A stretch of DNA of 64,000 nucleotides from Catelliglobosispora koreensis DSM 44566 (GCF_000379685.1 NZ_KB903249.1:476795-540794); one strand, 5' to 3'; counted from the first letter of the stretch, positions 9,253 through 19,772 are shown. Notes: a model not told the origin generated them from the letters alone. Program-made: numbers and translations.

Positions 9253-11136
9253 TTAGGTAGAGATAGCTCTACCGTTGAGGGCACTCTCCAGCCGCTCCCA
9301 GCGCGTCACGAGGTCGGCCATCATCAGCATCATGACGTCGGGGAAGGCGTAGAGGAACGTCCGATAGCGATAGTGGTCCAGGTAGTAGACCTCAACGTCG
9401 CTCAGGGCCGTGACGGTCGTGGTGCGCGCGTTGAAGAACAGGTCATGTGCGCCGAGCAGAGCGCCGCGCGCCATGGTGACGCTGTCGTAGATGCCGCCAA
9501 AGTCGACGTTTACGTCTCCGGCTGAGATCAGGTAGATGCCGTGGGCCACATCGTCTTCACGGCAGATCGCCTCGCCTGGAGCGAAGGACAACTCGTCGAA
9601 CATTGACGCGAGGGTTTCGAGCTCGGCATCCACCAGAGGCGCGAAAAGGCTGACCCCATAAGGATCGGCGCTATCACGCAGACAGGCCACCCGTTCTTTG
9701 AGGTCACGGTCGCTGATGTGTGTCATGCGCAGGCGGGCGAACCGTTTCATGCGGTCGATATCGCGGCGCTGACGGCGTGACGTCTCGGCGCTCGGCGGGG
9801 TGTAGAGCGACGTCTCGCCGCTGATCCGCGCGGCTTCCCGTAATCCGGACTCATAAGCGCTGTGGACACAACCCCAGTGGTACCCGTTGGTGGCTTCACC
9901 GGCGAAGAAGAGCCGGTCGTCCACCGGCTCGGCGAGCGTGGTGATGTCGGCCGGTGAAGCGTTGACACCGATGCAGGTGTAGGAACCGCGAGAGAACGGG
10001 TCGGCCGACCACGCCGTGCGCGAGATATGTTGCGGGGCAGGCGCTTGCGGGCCGAAGATGTCTTGAACCACGGTGGTGGCGTATTCGTGGACCAGCGAGT
10101 CGGGCCAGCTTTCCATCGCGCGGCCCAGCGATGCGCCCAGCAGCAGCACCAGAATCGGCTTGCCGTGCGACTTCCACATGCTGATGACGACAGTGGGGTA
10201 CTGGTCGGTCTCCCGGCACAGGTAACCGAAGACGTATTGCTCCTGTGACCAGAAGGGTTCCGGGTAGTGCAGCGCGATTTTGTTGAGGGTGCCGAAGCCA
10301 AGGCGGGCGATCGCGGTTCGCTTGTCCTGCGGCAGGTCAGGCTCGAAGGTCACGGTGTTGGCTTTGAGAACGCCGAGTGGCAAGGTGACGAGCACTTTGC
10401 TGGCTTCGAACACGCCGCCGTTTGTCGTGACACGCACCAGCCCGCCGTCAGAGGAGATGTGGCTAACGACATGTCCCAGCTTGATGTCCAGGCCGCTGGC
10501 GAGCGCGTCCACGACGGACTGATAGCCGTGGTGCAGGATGCTGTCGCCGTAGCCGTAAACGAGATAGCCGTCTTCCCAGAATTTCAGCGACAGCTTGTCG
10601 GCGTCTTCAGCGACGTCGTCGCGCAGGATCATATTCAAGTGGTACCGAACGGCCTGTTCGTCTTCGGGACTGAAGGCACGGGCGGCGAAGATTTGCTGGA
10701 TCGCCTCGGCGAGCGTGATGTCAGGATGCCCGCGTTTGCGGGCGATGTCGGCGCGTTGCTCGATCTCGTGCAGCAGGCTGTCGGCTAGCTGAAGCGTCCG
10801 GTCCTTTACGGCTTTGCCCGTGATCTGGCCACCCGCGCCGAACAGGTCCAGGTTGTCGAAGCCACCGGTGTAGGAACTGTCGCCGCCGATATAGCTGTAA
10901 GGGATTTCGAGGGTCTCGACGAGGTCGGTGATCGGATTGCCATCGGTGCCGTGGATCCAGTGCGCGCCCAGGTCAACGCCATGGTGGTCGGTCCAGATGC
11001 GACCGCCGATCCGGTCGCGTGCTTCCAGGATGGTGACGGGATGGCCGCGGTCGTGCAGGGCTCTTGCCGCGGCTAGTCCCGCGATCCCGGCTCCGATGAC
11101 CAGCACACTTGGCAAATGCCCGCTTTCGTCCGTCAT
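9253..11136 (-). CDS. FAD-dependent amine oxidase fused to a cyclic-nucleotide-binding domain
   Basis: Residues 1-430 of 627 form a flavin amine oxidase of the polyamine/monoamine oxidase group. Visible are the FAD-binding Rossmann motif [15 protein letters not shown] with E37-A-R-D, the GGRIW turn, DLGAHWIHG, and a C-terminal FAD motif ([20 protein letters not shown]). After a linker of about 60 residues, residues 505-610 resemble a cNMP-binding domain ([20 protein letters not shown], then an [12 protein letters not shown] strand pair). The canonical phosphate-cassette Arg is not evident. The fusion suggests that a nucleotide or another ligand gates amine oxidation. There is no signal peptide, so it is cytoplasmic. 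First gene of a likely operon with the kinase and regulator downstream. Confidence 0.85.
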   Translation of the reverse strand: MTDESGHLPSVLVIGAGIAGLAAARALHDRGHPVTILEARDRIGGRIWTDHHGVDLGAHWIHGTDGNPITDLVETLEIPYSYIGGDSSYTGGFDNLDLFGAGGQITGKAVKDRTLQLADSLLHEIEQRADIARKRGHPDITLAEAIQQIFAARAFSPEDEQAVRYHLNMILRDDVAEDADKLSLKFWEDGYLVYGYGDSILHHGYQSVVDALASGLDIKLGHVVSHISSDGGLVRVTTNGGVFEASKVLVTLPLGVLKANTVTFEPDLPQDKRTAIARLGFGTLNKIALHYPEPFWSQEQYVFGYLCRETDQYPTVVISMWKSHGKPILVLLLGASLGRAMESWPDSLVHEYATTVVQDIFGPQAPAPQHISRTAWSADPFSRGSYTCIGVNASPADITTLAEPVDDRLFFAGEATNGYHWGCVHSAYESGLREAARISGETSLYTPPSAETSRRQRRDIDRMKRFARLRMTHISDRDLKERVACLRDSADPYGVSLFAPLVDAELETLASMFDELSFAPGEAICREDDVAHGIYLISAGDVNVDFGGIYDSVTMARGALLGAHDLFFNARTTTVTALSDVEVYYLDHYRYRTFLYAFPDVMMLMMADLVTRWERLESALNGRAIST

Positions 11137-11149
11137 GTACGAATCGTAC
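11137..11149. promoter_or_regulatory. Perfect inverted repeat abutting the amine oxidase start
   Basis: GTACGA-A-TCGTAC is a perfect dyad with a one-base spacer, lying directly against the start codon of the amine oxidase gene on the minus strand. Binding there would block transcription or translation initiation. A second dyad, CACCAA-N7-TTGGTG, lies at 11195-11213 in the same divergent region. Both are operator candidates without a known regulator. Confidence 0.4.
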
Positions 11150-11194
11150 GAAGTTTGTGCGCCCGAGAACAGTCCCAGCTCGTCGCCTTGCCGA

Positions 11195-11213
11195 CACCAA
11201 ATTTGTGTTGGTG
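11195..11213. promoter_or_regulatory. CACCAA-N7-TTGGTG inverted repeat
   Basis: Perfect six-base arms separated by seven bases lie in the divergent region between the amine oxidase and the metzincin gene, ending 27 bases before the latter's ATG at 11241. The position suits an operator or a promoter-proximal site for the metzincin gene. Confidence 0.35.
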
Positions 11214-11240
11214 ATGGCGGCCGGGCGGTCTCACATAGAT

Positions 11241-14180
11241 ATGACGATGCCGCTTTACCGCCGTTACTGGCGCGGGCCAGCCCTGGCCGCCGCCGTAATA
11301 GTCTTGATAGCCGCGCAGCCGGCCGCCGTGGCCCAAGCGGCCGCGAGCCTTTCGCTGAACCCAGCGAGCGCCCGCCCAGGCGCGCAGATCACCGCCACGG
11401 GAGCGGGATTCCCCACCTTCGGCGGCAACCAGATCAAGCTCGCCATTGGACAAACGGTGCTGACAACCGTCGCCTACCAGCCACCTGGGTTCACGGCGGT
11501 CTTCAGCGCTCCCAACCTGACCCCCGGCTTCCACACCGTGACCGCTTGTGTGGCGAACAATGGCGTGTGCTCGACCGCGCCCGGAACGTCGGCTCAGGCG
11601 CGGCTGCGCATCGAGCCACCGCCTACGCAGACGACACCGCCCCGCACTCCCGTGCCGCCGCCGCCTCCGGCCACCCCGGGTGACCTGCAGATCTCCCTGG
11701 ACCCGCTGTGCTGCGATCCGCCAGCGCCGAGCAACCCGGTCAACCTGGCCGGACCGAAAAGCCCCACCCCTGGCCCGGCTATTCAGAACCCTGGGCCAGC
11801 CCCGGACTTCCCCGATCTTTACCTCCTGGGAGTTGAGGTCACCCAGAACATTCAGGACCTCAAGTCACAGATGCCGCTCGTGGCCGACCGCAAGACCTGG
11901 ATCCGCGTGCACCCGCGAGCCAACGTAGGCAACTGGGCTCCGGTCGATGGGGCGATTCTGGTCAAACGCGGTGGCGAGCAAGAGATTCTCTACCCGGTCA
12001 ACGGGCCGCTCAGCGTGGGCCTGACGACCGACCGCACCGAGACCGACTCCGCGCTCAACTTCGTGCTCGATCCGAAGTGGTATGCCGAAGGCAACCTGAG
12101 CGTCTCCGCGCTCGTGTGGGCCTATGGACCGTCCACACTGGACGATAAGGAACCCAACCCCGAGAACAACTTCATGAAGTTAAACGTCAACTTCAAGAAC
12201 GCGAAAAAGCCGAACATCCACGTCGTCCCGCTCGACGATGGGGCTGGCCCGGGACCAAATCCCAGCCTCGCGTGGACGGTCAGTTCAGCGCAGTTCGTGT
12301 CCAACAACATTGTCCGCTACCACCCGCTGGCCGACACCAACCTCACGCTCTACCCGATTCCGCTCAGCCCCGCCACGGGCGGTGGCAACGGCGGGCTCGC
12401 CGCGATCTCCGCCTGGGATCTCTCCAGCGGCACCGGGCGCACGCAGCCACTGCAGAAACTGTTCTGGTATCACCAAGTGCTGAACCTGCCAGCCGATGAG
12501 CGCCTGTTCGGCATGTTCGACAGCTCTATTCCCAGCGGTGGCTACACCGGCTGGGCCAAGTCGAGCTTGAAGTCCGCGTGGACCATGCCTTCCGGGACGA
12601 CCCCTTCGCACGAAGCTGGTCACCTCACCGGACTCGGGCATGTGGATTGTGTTGGCAGCGAGGAAGCCGGTGGGGCGCTGGACAAGACCCACCCCAACGC
12701 GGCACCCAACTGCTCCCTGGCACCGGTGAACGCCATGGGCTACTTCGGGATGACAGTCTTCGACACCCCGTTCAACATCTACAGCAACAACCCGTCGCAC
12801 CCGAAGGCGGCGTTCCCGTTGATGAGTTACGCCAGCACCAAGTGGAACGACGCCTACCACTGGTGCCTGATGCTCACCTACTACGAGGTTCCTTGCTCGC
12901 CTGAGGGCATTGGCGTGCCGGGCAAACCGATTCCGAACCCGACGCGCAACACGGTCGACTGCGATGAGTCGGTGACCGGTCCTAACGGGATGGAGCTGAA
13001 GATCTGCCTCGCCGATCCCAGCACTCCCAACTACAACGAATACCCGACGATGCCAGCCACCAAGCTGAAAATGGCGATCCCAGCCAAACCTCAGGCATGG
13101 GTGCTCGTGACCGGCGTGCTCACCAAGGACGGCGGCACCATCACACAAGCCGCTCTGGTCGACAAGCTCGCACCGTCACTGGCGGCACTGGCCGCCGAAG
13201 AAGCCACCGGAAGCGGTGCGGTAGGCAAGAACGAGATCGCCGTGCGCGACAGTGCCGGAGCGGTCATCGCCCGCGTCAAGGTTGGCGAACTCGGCTCGGC
13301 TGACATGGTGCACCTGCACGGCGACAAGGGCACCGAAACGGCGGTCGGTGAATTCGCCAAGGTGATTCCCGTCGCCGGCCAAATCAGTGCGATCAGCCTG
13401 CTCTCCGACGGAAACGTCAAGTCGACGCGCAAGGTGAGCAACGCGGCTCCCGCGATCGGCGGCCTGGCCGTGAACACGGGCGCCGACGGCACCCGCATCA
13501 CGTGGAACGTCAGCGATCCCGATGGTGACGCGGTGCGCTCGACGGTGTTGTGGAGTGCCGATGGCGTTCGCTGGCTGCCGGTCGCGCTGGACACCGACGT
13601 GACGTCTGTCCTTATTGGACCCGGCGTCGCCGTGCCGGGCGGCACGGCCGTCAAGGTGAAGGTCATCGCGAACGATGGCGTGCGCAACACCGAAACCGTG
13701 AGCACGCCTTTCGCTATGGCGGCCCGCAAGCCGCTGGTCAGTATTGGTGAGCTTCCGGATGGGTCGACGATCCCGCGCTACTTCCTGGGCGACCTGAGCG
13801 CGTTCGCGTTCGATCCCGAAGAAGGCGACCTGGCCGGATCGGCGATCTTGTGGAAGTCCAGCCTCGACGGCGACCTCGGCTCTGGCAGGACGCTGTCGTT
13901 GCGGCGGCTGTCGCTGGGCGAGCACACGATCACCGCTTCGGTGACGGACGGCTCCGGGGCCAACGGGATCGCCACGCTCAAACTGACCGTTGTTGATGGG
14001 GGTGCGGGCGCACTGCGTACCCAAGGAGCAGAACCTGATGCTGAACGGCGGCTCCTGGCCGGCGCGGCTGTTCCACCTGAGCACCTGTGGCTCTGGCTCG
14101 GGGCAGGCGGCGCCGCGGCGGTCGCGATCGCCGGCGTGGTCTGGTTCCTGATCCGCCGCAGGCGTTCCGTCATCGCCTGA
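11241..14180 (+). CDS. Secreted, C-terminally membrane-anchored metzincin-type metalloprotease
   Basis: The 979-residue protein starts with a signal peptide ([19 protein letters not shown]) followed by an IPT/TIG-like domain ([20 protein letters not shown]) and a Pro-rich linker. A catalytic region carries [11 protein letters not shown] (first His about 457), which is the metzincin zinc signature HExxHxxGxxH. A plausible Met-turn lies about 75 residues later (FPLMSYAST). Ig-like domains follow at about 740-900. The tail has one transmembrane helix and RRRR, giving an extracellular protease tethered to the membrane. ATG 11241 or 11247 gives the best signal peptide; the frame is open further upstream. 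No close named family is recognised. Confidence 0.8.
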   Translation: MTMPLYRRYWRGPALAAAVIVLIAAQPAAVAQAAASLSLNPASARPGAQITATGAGFPTFGGNQIKLAIGQTVLTTVAYQPPGFTAVFSAPNLTPGFHTVTACVANNGVCSTAPGTSAQARLRIEPPPTQTTPPRTPVPPPPPATPGDLQISLDPLCCDPPAPSNPVNLAGPKSPTPGPAIQNPGPAPDFPDLYLLGVEVTQNIQDLKSQMPLVADRKTWIRVHPRANVGNWAPVDGAILVKRGGEQEILYPVNGPLSVGLTTDRTETDSALNFVLDPKWYAEGNLSVSALVWAYGPSTLDDKEPNPENNFMKLNVNFKNAKKPNIHVVPLDDGAGPGPNPSLAWTVSSAQFVSNNIVRYHPLADTNLTLYPIPLSPATGGGNGGLAAISAWDLSSGTGRTQPLQKLFWYHQVLNLPADERLFGMFDSSIPSGGYTGWAKSSLKSAWTMPSGTTPSHEAGHLTGLGHVDCVGSEEAGGALDKTHPNAAPNCSLAPVNAMGYFGMTVFDTPFNIYSNNPSHPKAAFPLMSYASTKWNDAYHWCLMLTYYEVPCSPEGIGVPGKPIPNPTRNTVDCDESVTGPNGMELKICLADPSTPNYNEYPTMPATKLKMAIPAKPQAWVLVTGVLTKDGGTITQAALVDKLAPSLAALAAEEATGSGAVGKNEIAVRDSAGAVIARVKVGELGSADMVHLHGDKGTETAVGEFAKVIPVAGQISAISLLSDGNVKSTRKVSNAAPAIGGLAVNTGADGTRITWNVSDPDGDAVRSTVLWSADGVRWLPVALDTDVTSVLIGPGVAVPGGTAVKVKVIANDGVRNTETVSTPFAMAARKPLVSIGELPDGSTIPRYFLGDLSAFAFDPEEGDLAGSAILWKSSLDGDLGSGRTLSLRRLSLGEHTITASVTDGSGANGIATLKLTVVDGGAGALRTQGAEPDAERRLLAGAAVPPEHLWLWLGAGGAAAVAIAGVVWFLIRRRRSVIA

Positions 14181-14186
14181 GGAAGG

Positions 14187-14216
14187 CTGCCCGGCGGGAG
14201 GACCCCCGCCGGGCAG
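14187..14216. terminator. Bidirectional terminator hairpin
   Basis: CTGCCCGGCGGG (14187-14198) pairs perfectly over 12 bases with CCCGCCGGGCAG (14205-14216) around AGGACC. It lies between two convergent genes, the metzincin ending at 14180 and the S8 protease ending at 14223, and can serve both. Confidence 0.85.
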
Positions 14217-14222
14217 ACCGCA

Positions 14223-15680
14223 TTACTGAACCGCCGCTAGAGCGTCGACTTCACCGGCGCCGTAGAAGCCGTTGCGGTTACCACCGGTGCACGTGGCCTT
14301 GAACTGGTCAAGACCCGGGCGTGGGTCGTAAACGCCGGGCGGGCAAGGCAACGCGACACTGGTGCGCTCCAGGAACGAAGCCAGTGCGGCGGGCGTCAGG
14401 CCCGGGTGTGCCGAAAGTGCCAGCGCGGCAACGCCTGCGGCGTGCGGGCTGGCCATCGACGTTCCCTGTAGGTAGCCGTAGCCGTTGATGCCGGTCGCCG
14501 TGTTGTACGTGGTCGACAGGATCGCGTTAGCGGTGGTCGACACGGCCGGGTTCGGCTGGCGGGTGTCGCCACCCGGTGCCGCGACGTCCACGACAGCTTG
14601 CCCATAGGACGAGTAGTAGCTCTTGAGCCGCACCCGGCCGACGGCCGAAACCGTTACCACGCCGGGAGCTTCACCCGGCAGCACGACGCAAGCGTTGTTG
14701 ATGAGCCGTTCTTCGACCGGAGCGCTGCCATCGTTGGGGCTGCCGTCGTCAATGAACTTGTGCTGCAAGTCCACATTGGAGTTTCCGGCTGACGCGATGT
14801 TCAGCACACCACGGCTTTGCGAGTAGCGGATGGCCCGCTGGACCGCCTGCCACACCGGCCGCTGGCGCGCGTCGTTGCGGCAGTTGAACTCCCACGGGTC
14901 GATGAAGTAGCTGTTGTTGGTGATTTGCATGCCGTTTTCGGCCGCCCAGATGAAGCCGCAAATGGCCGCCTCGGGGTAGATGAATCCGGCGTTGGTCACG
15001 ACTTTGACCGACGCGACCTTGACACCCGGTGCGACACCGGCGACGCCGATGCCGTTGAGTGCCGCCGCGATGGTGCCGGCGACATGGGTGCCATGCGTTG
15101 AGGTGGTTGGATTCCACGCGGCTTCGTTCGTGTCGACCACTCCGCCGAGGCACGAGGCGCTCTTGGACTTGTCGATCTGAGTCGCGAGGTCCGGGTGAGA
15201 ACTGGAGATGCCGGTGTCGAGCACGCCAACGACGACGTTGGAGCTGCCGGTCGTGATCGCGTGCGCCGCCTCAAGGTTGATTTGCGGCATGTTCCATTGC
15301 AGACCCCAAAGTGGCTCACCGGCTGGGTTTCCGGTGGCTTGCCCGATGGGAGCGTCGACCGTCTCCATGACCTCTTCCTCGTCGAGCCGGGTGCGCAGGC
15401 TCGCCGTGGACGCGACCGCTTCAACGCCGCTGCCGGCGACATCGGTCTCGAAGGACAGGCTGGTGGACTGGACGACCAGCACGCCAATTTGCGGGTAGCT
15501 GGCCACGATGGTGCCGCCTGCTGAGGCGACCCGATCCGCGGCCTGGCCGACCGCGTGGCCTTGAGGCGCGACCACCAGGTAGGTCGTGTTTGGACCGGTT
15601 GCCGCTGCGGGAACGGAACCGACGGCGGTAGCCGCGAGCCCCATCGCGAGAGCGGTAACCGTGATACGCCTGAATCTCAT
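14223..15680 (-). CDS. Secreted S8 family (subtilisin-like) serine protease
   Basis: The 485-residue preproenzyme has a signal peptide (RFRRITVTALAMGLAATAVG), a pro-region of about 100 residues (YLVVAPQGHAVGQAADRVAS), and an S8 catalytic domain. The triad is visible: Asp in VVGVLDTGISSSHPD, His in STHGTHVAGTIAAA, and Ser in LQGTSMASPHAAGVAA. An oxyanion-hole Asn is likely in IASAGNSN. There is no C-terminal extension, so it is a minimal secreted subtilase. ATG at 15680 is used because it starts the signal peptide; the frame extends to 15716. It is transcribed divergently from the LysR gene at 15870, a plausible but unproven regulator. Confidence 0.93.
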   Translation of the reverse strand: MRFRRITVTALAMGLAATAVGSVPAAATGPNTTYLVVAPQGHAVGQAADRVASAGGTIVASYPQIGVLVVQSTSLSFETDVAGSGVEAVASTASLRTRLDEEEVMETVDAPIGQATGNPAGEPLWGLQWNMPQINLEAAHAITTGSSNVVVGVLDTGISSSHPDLATQIDKSKSASCLGGVVDTNEAAWNPTTSTHGTHVAGTIAAALNGIGVAGVAPGVKVASVKVVTNAGFIYPEAAICGFIWAAENGMQITNNSYFIDPWEFNCRNDARQRPVWQAVQRAIRYSQSRGVLNIASAGNSNVDLQHKFIDDGSPNDGSAPVEERLINNACVVLPGEAPGVVTVSAVGRVRLKSYYSSYGQAVVDVAAPGGDTRQPNPAVSTTANAILSTTYNTATGINGYGYLQGTSMASPHAAGVAALALSAHPGLTPAALASFLERTSVALPCPPGVYDPRPGLDQFKATCTGGNRNGFYGAGEVDALAAVQ

Positions 15681-15841
15681 GTGGTGGACACTAGGTGGCC
15701 GTCCGGTCACCCACAATCATCAAAGCCGATGGAAGTGGCGGCGTCGCTTCTCTAGGCGGACGCCGCCTCTTCGCCGGGGGGGATGGATGGGATGGATGAC
15801 TCCGTGTCATAACAGCATCAGCCAGGCAAAGGCCATCCGTC

Positions 15842-15861
15842 TTATCCCAATAGGGCATAAC
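15842..15861. promoter_or_regulatory. Candidate LysR-type binding site
   Basis: TTATCCCAATAGGGCATAA is an imperfect dyad 10 bases before the LysR start and in the divergent region shared with the S8 protease. LysR regulators typically bind T-N11-A dyads near their own promoters. The motif fits by position and symmetry only. Confidence 0.35.
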
Positions 15862-15869
15862 ATTCGTGT

Positions 15870-16811
15870 ATGCAGGACCTGGACCTTCGGCACCTGCGCG
15901 TTATATGCACGATCGCCGACTCGGGAAGCCTCAGCAAAGCCGCCGTCACCCTGGGCATTTCCCAGCCGGCGCTTACCGCCATGTTGCGCCGCATCGAACA
16001 GCGTGTCGGCGGTGTCCTTTTCGCCCGCGGCACCCACGGCGTCCAGCCAACCGACCTCGGGCAGTTCGTGCTCGGGGGAGCGAGGGCCGTCCTGGCCGAG
16101 ATGGACAGCCTCGCCGAGGGCACCGCGCAACGGTTGCGGGACACATCGCGGATCCGGGTCATCGGCTATTCCGGGCCACTGCTCATGGCCTTCGCACAAC
16201 TTTTCGGCAACCCAGAGGTGCTCGCTGAGGATTCGACGAGCGCTATCTGCCAGAAGGTGATTGAAGGTTATGACTTCGGGCTAACGATCCGTTTTGGATC
16301 CTTTGCCGCCCCGATCCCGAAGGCATTGCACGCCAAGCAAATCATCGACGAACCCGCCTACATTGGGCTGTCCGTGAGCGATCCGCTGGCCAACTCGCCA
16401 CAGGTTTTGCTGACCGACCTGGCCGATTCAGACTGGATCGTGCCGCCCGTGCTCGACGACGGCGAACACCTTGCCCTGTTTCGCGTGTGCGCTGAGGCTG
16501 GCTTCACGCCACGGGTAAAGAATCAGTCCCCTGGGTCCGGCATGATCCGTGAGATGGTCGCCGCCGGAGGTGTGGCGCTCTTTCAGCCCTTGGCCCGCCG
16601 CGATGACCCGCGCATCATCATCCGCCCACTGCGCGACAATCCGTTGCGGGTGCAGCGGCACCTCGTCTGGCGGTCCGGCACACCCCGCGCCGCGGAGGCA
16701 TACACAGCCGCGGTCAACGCCTATCTCGAACTCCTGTCAGCACTTCCCGCCGACGCCCGCGCCGATGTGCAGGCCGGCATCCGCCTAGGCGACGACCCCG
16801 CAAGTGCATGA
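15870..16811 (+). CDS. LysR family transcriptional regulator
   Basis: The 313-residue protein has an N-terminal winged helix-turn-helix (LRHLRVICTIADSGSLSKAA, then LGISQPALTAMLRRIE). A periplasmic-binding-like effector domain follows at about 90-295. A conserved Arg/Pro wing (RGTHGVQPTDLG) links the two. It is probably an autoregulated activator or repressor responding to a small ligand. It sits alone between the S8 protease (divergent) and the GDSL hydrolase (same strand, 130 bases downstream); either could be a target. Confidence 0.93.
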   Translation: MQDLDLRHLRVICTIADSGSLSKAAVTLGISQPALTAMLRRIEQRVGGVLFARGTHGVQPTDLGQFVLGGARAVLAEMDSLAEGTAQRLRDTSRIRVIGYSGPLLMAFAQLFGNPEVLAEDSTSAICQKVIEGYDFGLTIRFGSFAAPIPKALHAKQIIDEPAYIGLSVSDPLANSPQVLLTDLADSDWIVPPVLDDGEHLALFRVCAEAGFTPRVKNQSPGSGMIREMVAAGGVALFQPLARRDDPRIIIRPLRDNPLRVQRHLVWRSGTPRAAEAYTAAVNAYLELLSALPADARADVQAGIRLGDDPASA

Positions 16812-16941
16812 CTCACTCATCTTTTGTCCACAAACGACGAGCCGCGGCGGGCGGTTAGCCGGCTGAGCTAGGCCTTACGGCGAAATCGCTGGCGGATCAA
16901 CGGATATATGTCCCCTCCTTGTGCCCGTACTACTGTTGTCT

Positions 16942-19731
16942 ATGTCGAGGCAGACAAGCATGGGCAGTGCGGTCACCGCGCTAGTGCTTCTGGTTTTCAC
17001 CGCGGTAACGAACACCGCCTCAGCTTCCGGGCCTCGGTCTAACGCCACCTACGTGGCATTGGGTGACTCCTATGCGGCAGGGGAAGGGCTCGATCCCTTC
17101 GAAAGCGGAACCCAGGAAAACGATGGCGCGCAGAAGAACACCTGCCGCCGTTCGCGAACTGACGCCTACGCCACACAGCGACAGGACGGGACCTTCCGCG
17201 TGCGTCCCGGCGTGCTCGCGGCAAACCGTGGGTTTTGGGCGTGTTCAGGTGCGACTACCGAGACGATGACCTTGGATGTTGGCCAGCTGCCCTCGAGCGA
17301 CGGAAGGTATCAGCACTCGCAGCCGCGCCAGGTTTCCGACACGGTCGGCGCCGACACCAAGTGGATCACCATCTCGGCGGGTGGTAACGATGCCTACTTC
17401 GGGGACTTGGGCAAGGCGTGTGCCATGGGGTACAAACCGTTCACCGGCAAGGTGTGGCGACCGCCGGGCGAGCCGGGCTGCGCGGAACGCCTCGAGCGCT
17501 CGAACGCCAAGCTAACTCCGCCCGGCAGTAGTGAGCTCGACCTCGCGCTGCACGACGTTTACCGTGACCTGCTGAACAAGGCGCCCAACGCCCACCTCGT
17601 GGTGGTCGGATACCCCAAGGTCTTTCCCGACACCTTCGAACAGGGTCTCTCGCTGGCTGGGCTTACCGTCGAGCAGCGTACCTATCTCGGCTTGCCCGGA
17701 TCCGCGGCGATGCTATGCCGCACCAACGGTCGTGTTCTGAGCTATTGGGCGGGCGTCGCCGATGTGTATGCGACGGAACTGAGCGCCTTCATTCAGCGGC
17801 TAAACCTCGCGGCGCTGCGCCAGGTGTCGGCCCTGGCCAATGATGGCTTCGCTGGCCGGATCTCCTTCGCCAACACTTGGGACGCCTCTGTGCCACACAA
17901 TTGTTCCGGTGACACGCCTGGGGTTTCGGTTAACGGCGTGCTGTTGAGCATCTTCCGTGGTGTTGGCCCCAAGAAGTTAGTTTCCACCGCGACGTTTCAC
18001 CCTAATCGCGGTGGGCAGACCATGATGGCGGCCCAAGTCGAAGCCGCGTTCCAGGGTGCGTTGACTAGCCTTGGCAGCACCTGGCAGATCGAAGGTGAAG
18101 TCGGCCAAGAGCTTGCACCGCAACCACTGCACTACTCAGGTGGGCAGGGACAGGTTGTCGCCACCGTCACTGCGGACTCAACGGTGCCAAGCTGGCTATC
18201 TCTTTCAGCAGACCAGGGCGCGGTGACCCTGGGAGGCACGCCGGATCAGCCGGGCTCCTGGAACTTCTCGATCCTGTTGCAGGACACGGCGAATCACAGC
18301 CTTACGATGCCGGTCAGGCTGACTGTCGCCCCGTCCACGACCCCACCGCCGAGCGGGCTCGGCACGGTGGTCGCTGATCTCGGTCTCAACAGCTACGGCT
18401 TGCAACTGAGTCCACAAGGGACACTGTTTTCCTACTACCCCCAGCCTAGCGAGAACTCGACCTGCGATCTGAGGGTGCACGACACTGCCAGCGGCGCCGA
18501 TCACCTTGTCGAAGCCGGCCTTTCCTGCGGCTCCGGTGTCAACGATTCGCGATGGTCAGCGACCGGCAACGCGTTGCTGTTCGCCCGAGACAGTTTCACT
18601 GCCAGGCAACTGCTCGTGTGGGACGCGGCGACACATGCCGTGACACAGATCGCCCCGAATGTCACGCATCCTTGCTGTGGCTCGCTGTCCAACGTGAAGA
18701 TCTCAGCCGACGGACGCTATGTCTTCTTCTTCGGCTATGACGGTCCGGCCGGGCATGCGAATTATCTCCACGACCGGCAGACAGGAGTTTCCATTCCGCT
18801 GTCCAATAGCAACGGTGGCGTCAATGTCACGGCATGGGCGCCATTCGGGCACCGGATGTTCGGCATGCAAACGGATGGCCAAGGAAACACGGTGCGTCTG
18901 TGCACAGGTCTGGCGACGACGTGCGACCAGACCTTATGGTCCGGCTCGCAGGATTTCTACGTTTCGCCAGTTCTCTATCCCTGGTCGTCTGATCAAACGC
19001 GGATCCCAGTGGGCGTGGCGGAAGGACGCCTGGTGCTGTTCAACGCCGCGACGGGCAGCACAACACAGGTGCCGCAGCACGCGGATACCTTCCTGGCCTG
19101 GAATCCAGCGCAGGATGCGCTGATCACGTTAGGTGACTTCACTCCTGAGGGCAGGACTATCTACCGCTGGCCGCTCGGCAGCCCTACCGCGATTCCGATC
19201 GGTCTCGTGCCGCCTGGCCTTCAGGCATTGCCCTCGCCGGACGGCTCGTCCATTTTGATCCATTCCTATGGACAGCCGACGACGAAGCTCAATACGGCCA
19301 CCGGCCAGGTCACAACCACCACTATTCCCGCTATCGCGGAGTCGCTGCGCTGGAGCAGTGACGGCACCTATGCCTTCGCGCGTACCACCGGCTGGCCCAA
19401 CCGTGCCTTGGTGGTGTGGCGTCCAGACACCAACGCGATTGCGACCGTCACCTCAGAGGGCCGGTGCATCTACACCTTCGGGTCCACGAGTATGGGCCGG
19501 TATGTCTTGGCCATCGCCTCCCCGATATGTGGCCAGGAACCACCGTATGGCAGCTACGTCTTTATCGATCTGGCTACGAACGCCGTCATTGGAGACCTCA
19601 CAACGATCTCCCTCAGGCAACGCATTGACAGTTCGCCCTGGTCAAGCTCCACCGGGATCGCGTTTGTCTACGACCAGGACTTCGGTGCGAACAAGTGGAA
19701 GCTGCTCCTGGTCAAGCCGAGAACGTCCTGA
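16942..19731 (+). CDS. Secreted SGNH/GDSL hydrolase with Ig-like and beta-propeller domains
   Basis: The 929-residue protein has a signal peptide (about 1-30), then an SGNH hydrolase domain (about 35-370). Block I is YVALGDSYAAGEG (nucleophile Ser), block III is ISAGGNDAYF, and block V is FHPNRGGQ with the catalytic His. An Ig-like putative-carbohydrate domain follows (about 385-470, WLSLSADQGAVTLGGTPDQPG). About 450 residues of TolB/PD40-like beta-propeller repeats come next (KISADGRYVFFFG, LPSPDGSSILI). The enzyme part should be an extracellular esterase or lipase. The propeller may bind substrate or a partner. The start is uncertain: ATG 16942 gives a clean signal peptide, while GTG 16921 is in frame. 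Six Cys in the hydrolase part suggest disulfides. Confidence 0.85.
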   Translation: MSRQTSMGSAVTALVLLVFTAVTNTASASGPRSNATYVALGDSYAAGEGLDPFESGTQENDGAQKNTCRRSRTDAYATQRQDGTFRVRPGVLAANRGFWACSGATTETMTLDVGQLPSSDGRYQHSQPRQVSDTVGADTKWITISAGGNDAYFGDLGKACAMGYKPFTGKVWRPPGEPGCAERLERSNAKLTPPGSSELDLALHDVYRDLLNKAPNAHLVVVGYPKVFPDTFEQGLSLAGLTVEQRTYLGLPGSAAMLCRTNGRVLSYWAGVADVYATELSAFIQRLNLAALRQVSALANDGFAGRISFANTWDASVPHNCSGDTPGVSVNGVLLSIFRGVGPKKLVSTATFHPNRGGQTMMAAQVEAAFQGALTSLGSTWQIEGEVGQELAPQPLHYSGGQGQVVATVTADSTVPSWLSLSADQGAVTLGGTPDQPGSWNFSILLQDTANHSLTMPVRLTVAPSTTPPPSGLGTVVADLGLNSYGLQLSPQGTLFSYYPQPSENSTCDLRVHDTASGADHLVEAGLSCGSGVNDSRWSATGNALLFARDSFTARQLLVWDAATHAVTQIAPNVTHPCCGSLSNVKISADGRYVFFFGYDGPAGHANYLHDRQTGVSIPLSNSNGGVNVTAWAPFGHRMFGMQTDGQGNTVRLCTGLATTCDQTLWSGSQDFYVSPVLYPWSSDQTRIPVGVAEGRLVLFNAATGSTTQVPQHADTFLAWNPAQDALITLGDFTPEGRTIYRWPLGSPTAIPIGLVPPGLQALPSPDGSSILIHSYGQPTTKLNTATGQVTTTTIPAIAESLRWSSDGTYAFARTTGWPNRALVVWRPDTNAIATVTSEGRCIYTFGSTSMGRYVLAIASPICGQEPPYGSYVFIDLATNAVIGDLTTISLRQRIDSSPWSSSTGIAFVYDQDFGANKWKLLLVKPRTS

Positions 19732-19772
19732 GTGGACAGACGCAACTAGCGCCCTCTTGCTAGCCTGCCACC

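Noticed and set aside
9256-9273. Hairpin GGTAGAG-ATAG-CTCTACC at the end of the amine oxidase gene as a terminator
   Set aside because: The stem is short, the gene's stop codon abuts it, and no T-rich stretch follows. The kinase start lies immediately after, so read-through is more likely.
13176-14084. Long minus-strand frame opposite the metzincin gene
   Set aside because: Its composition is of shadow type (Arg, His and Gln-rich), it lacks a domain, and it is contained in a gene with clear motifs on the other strand.
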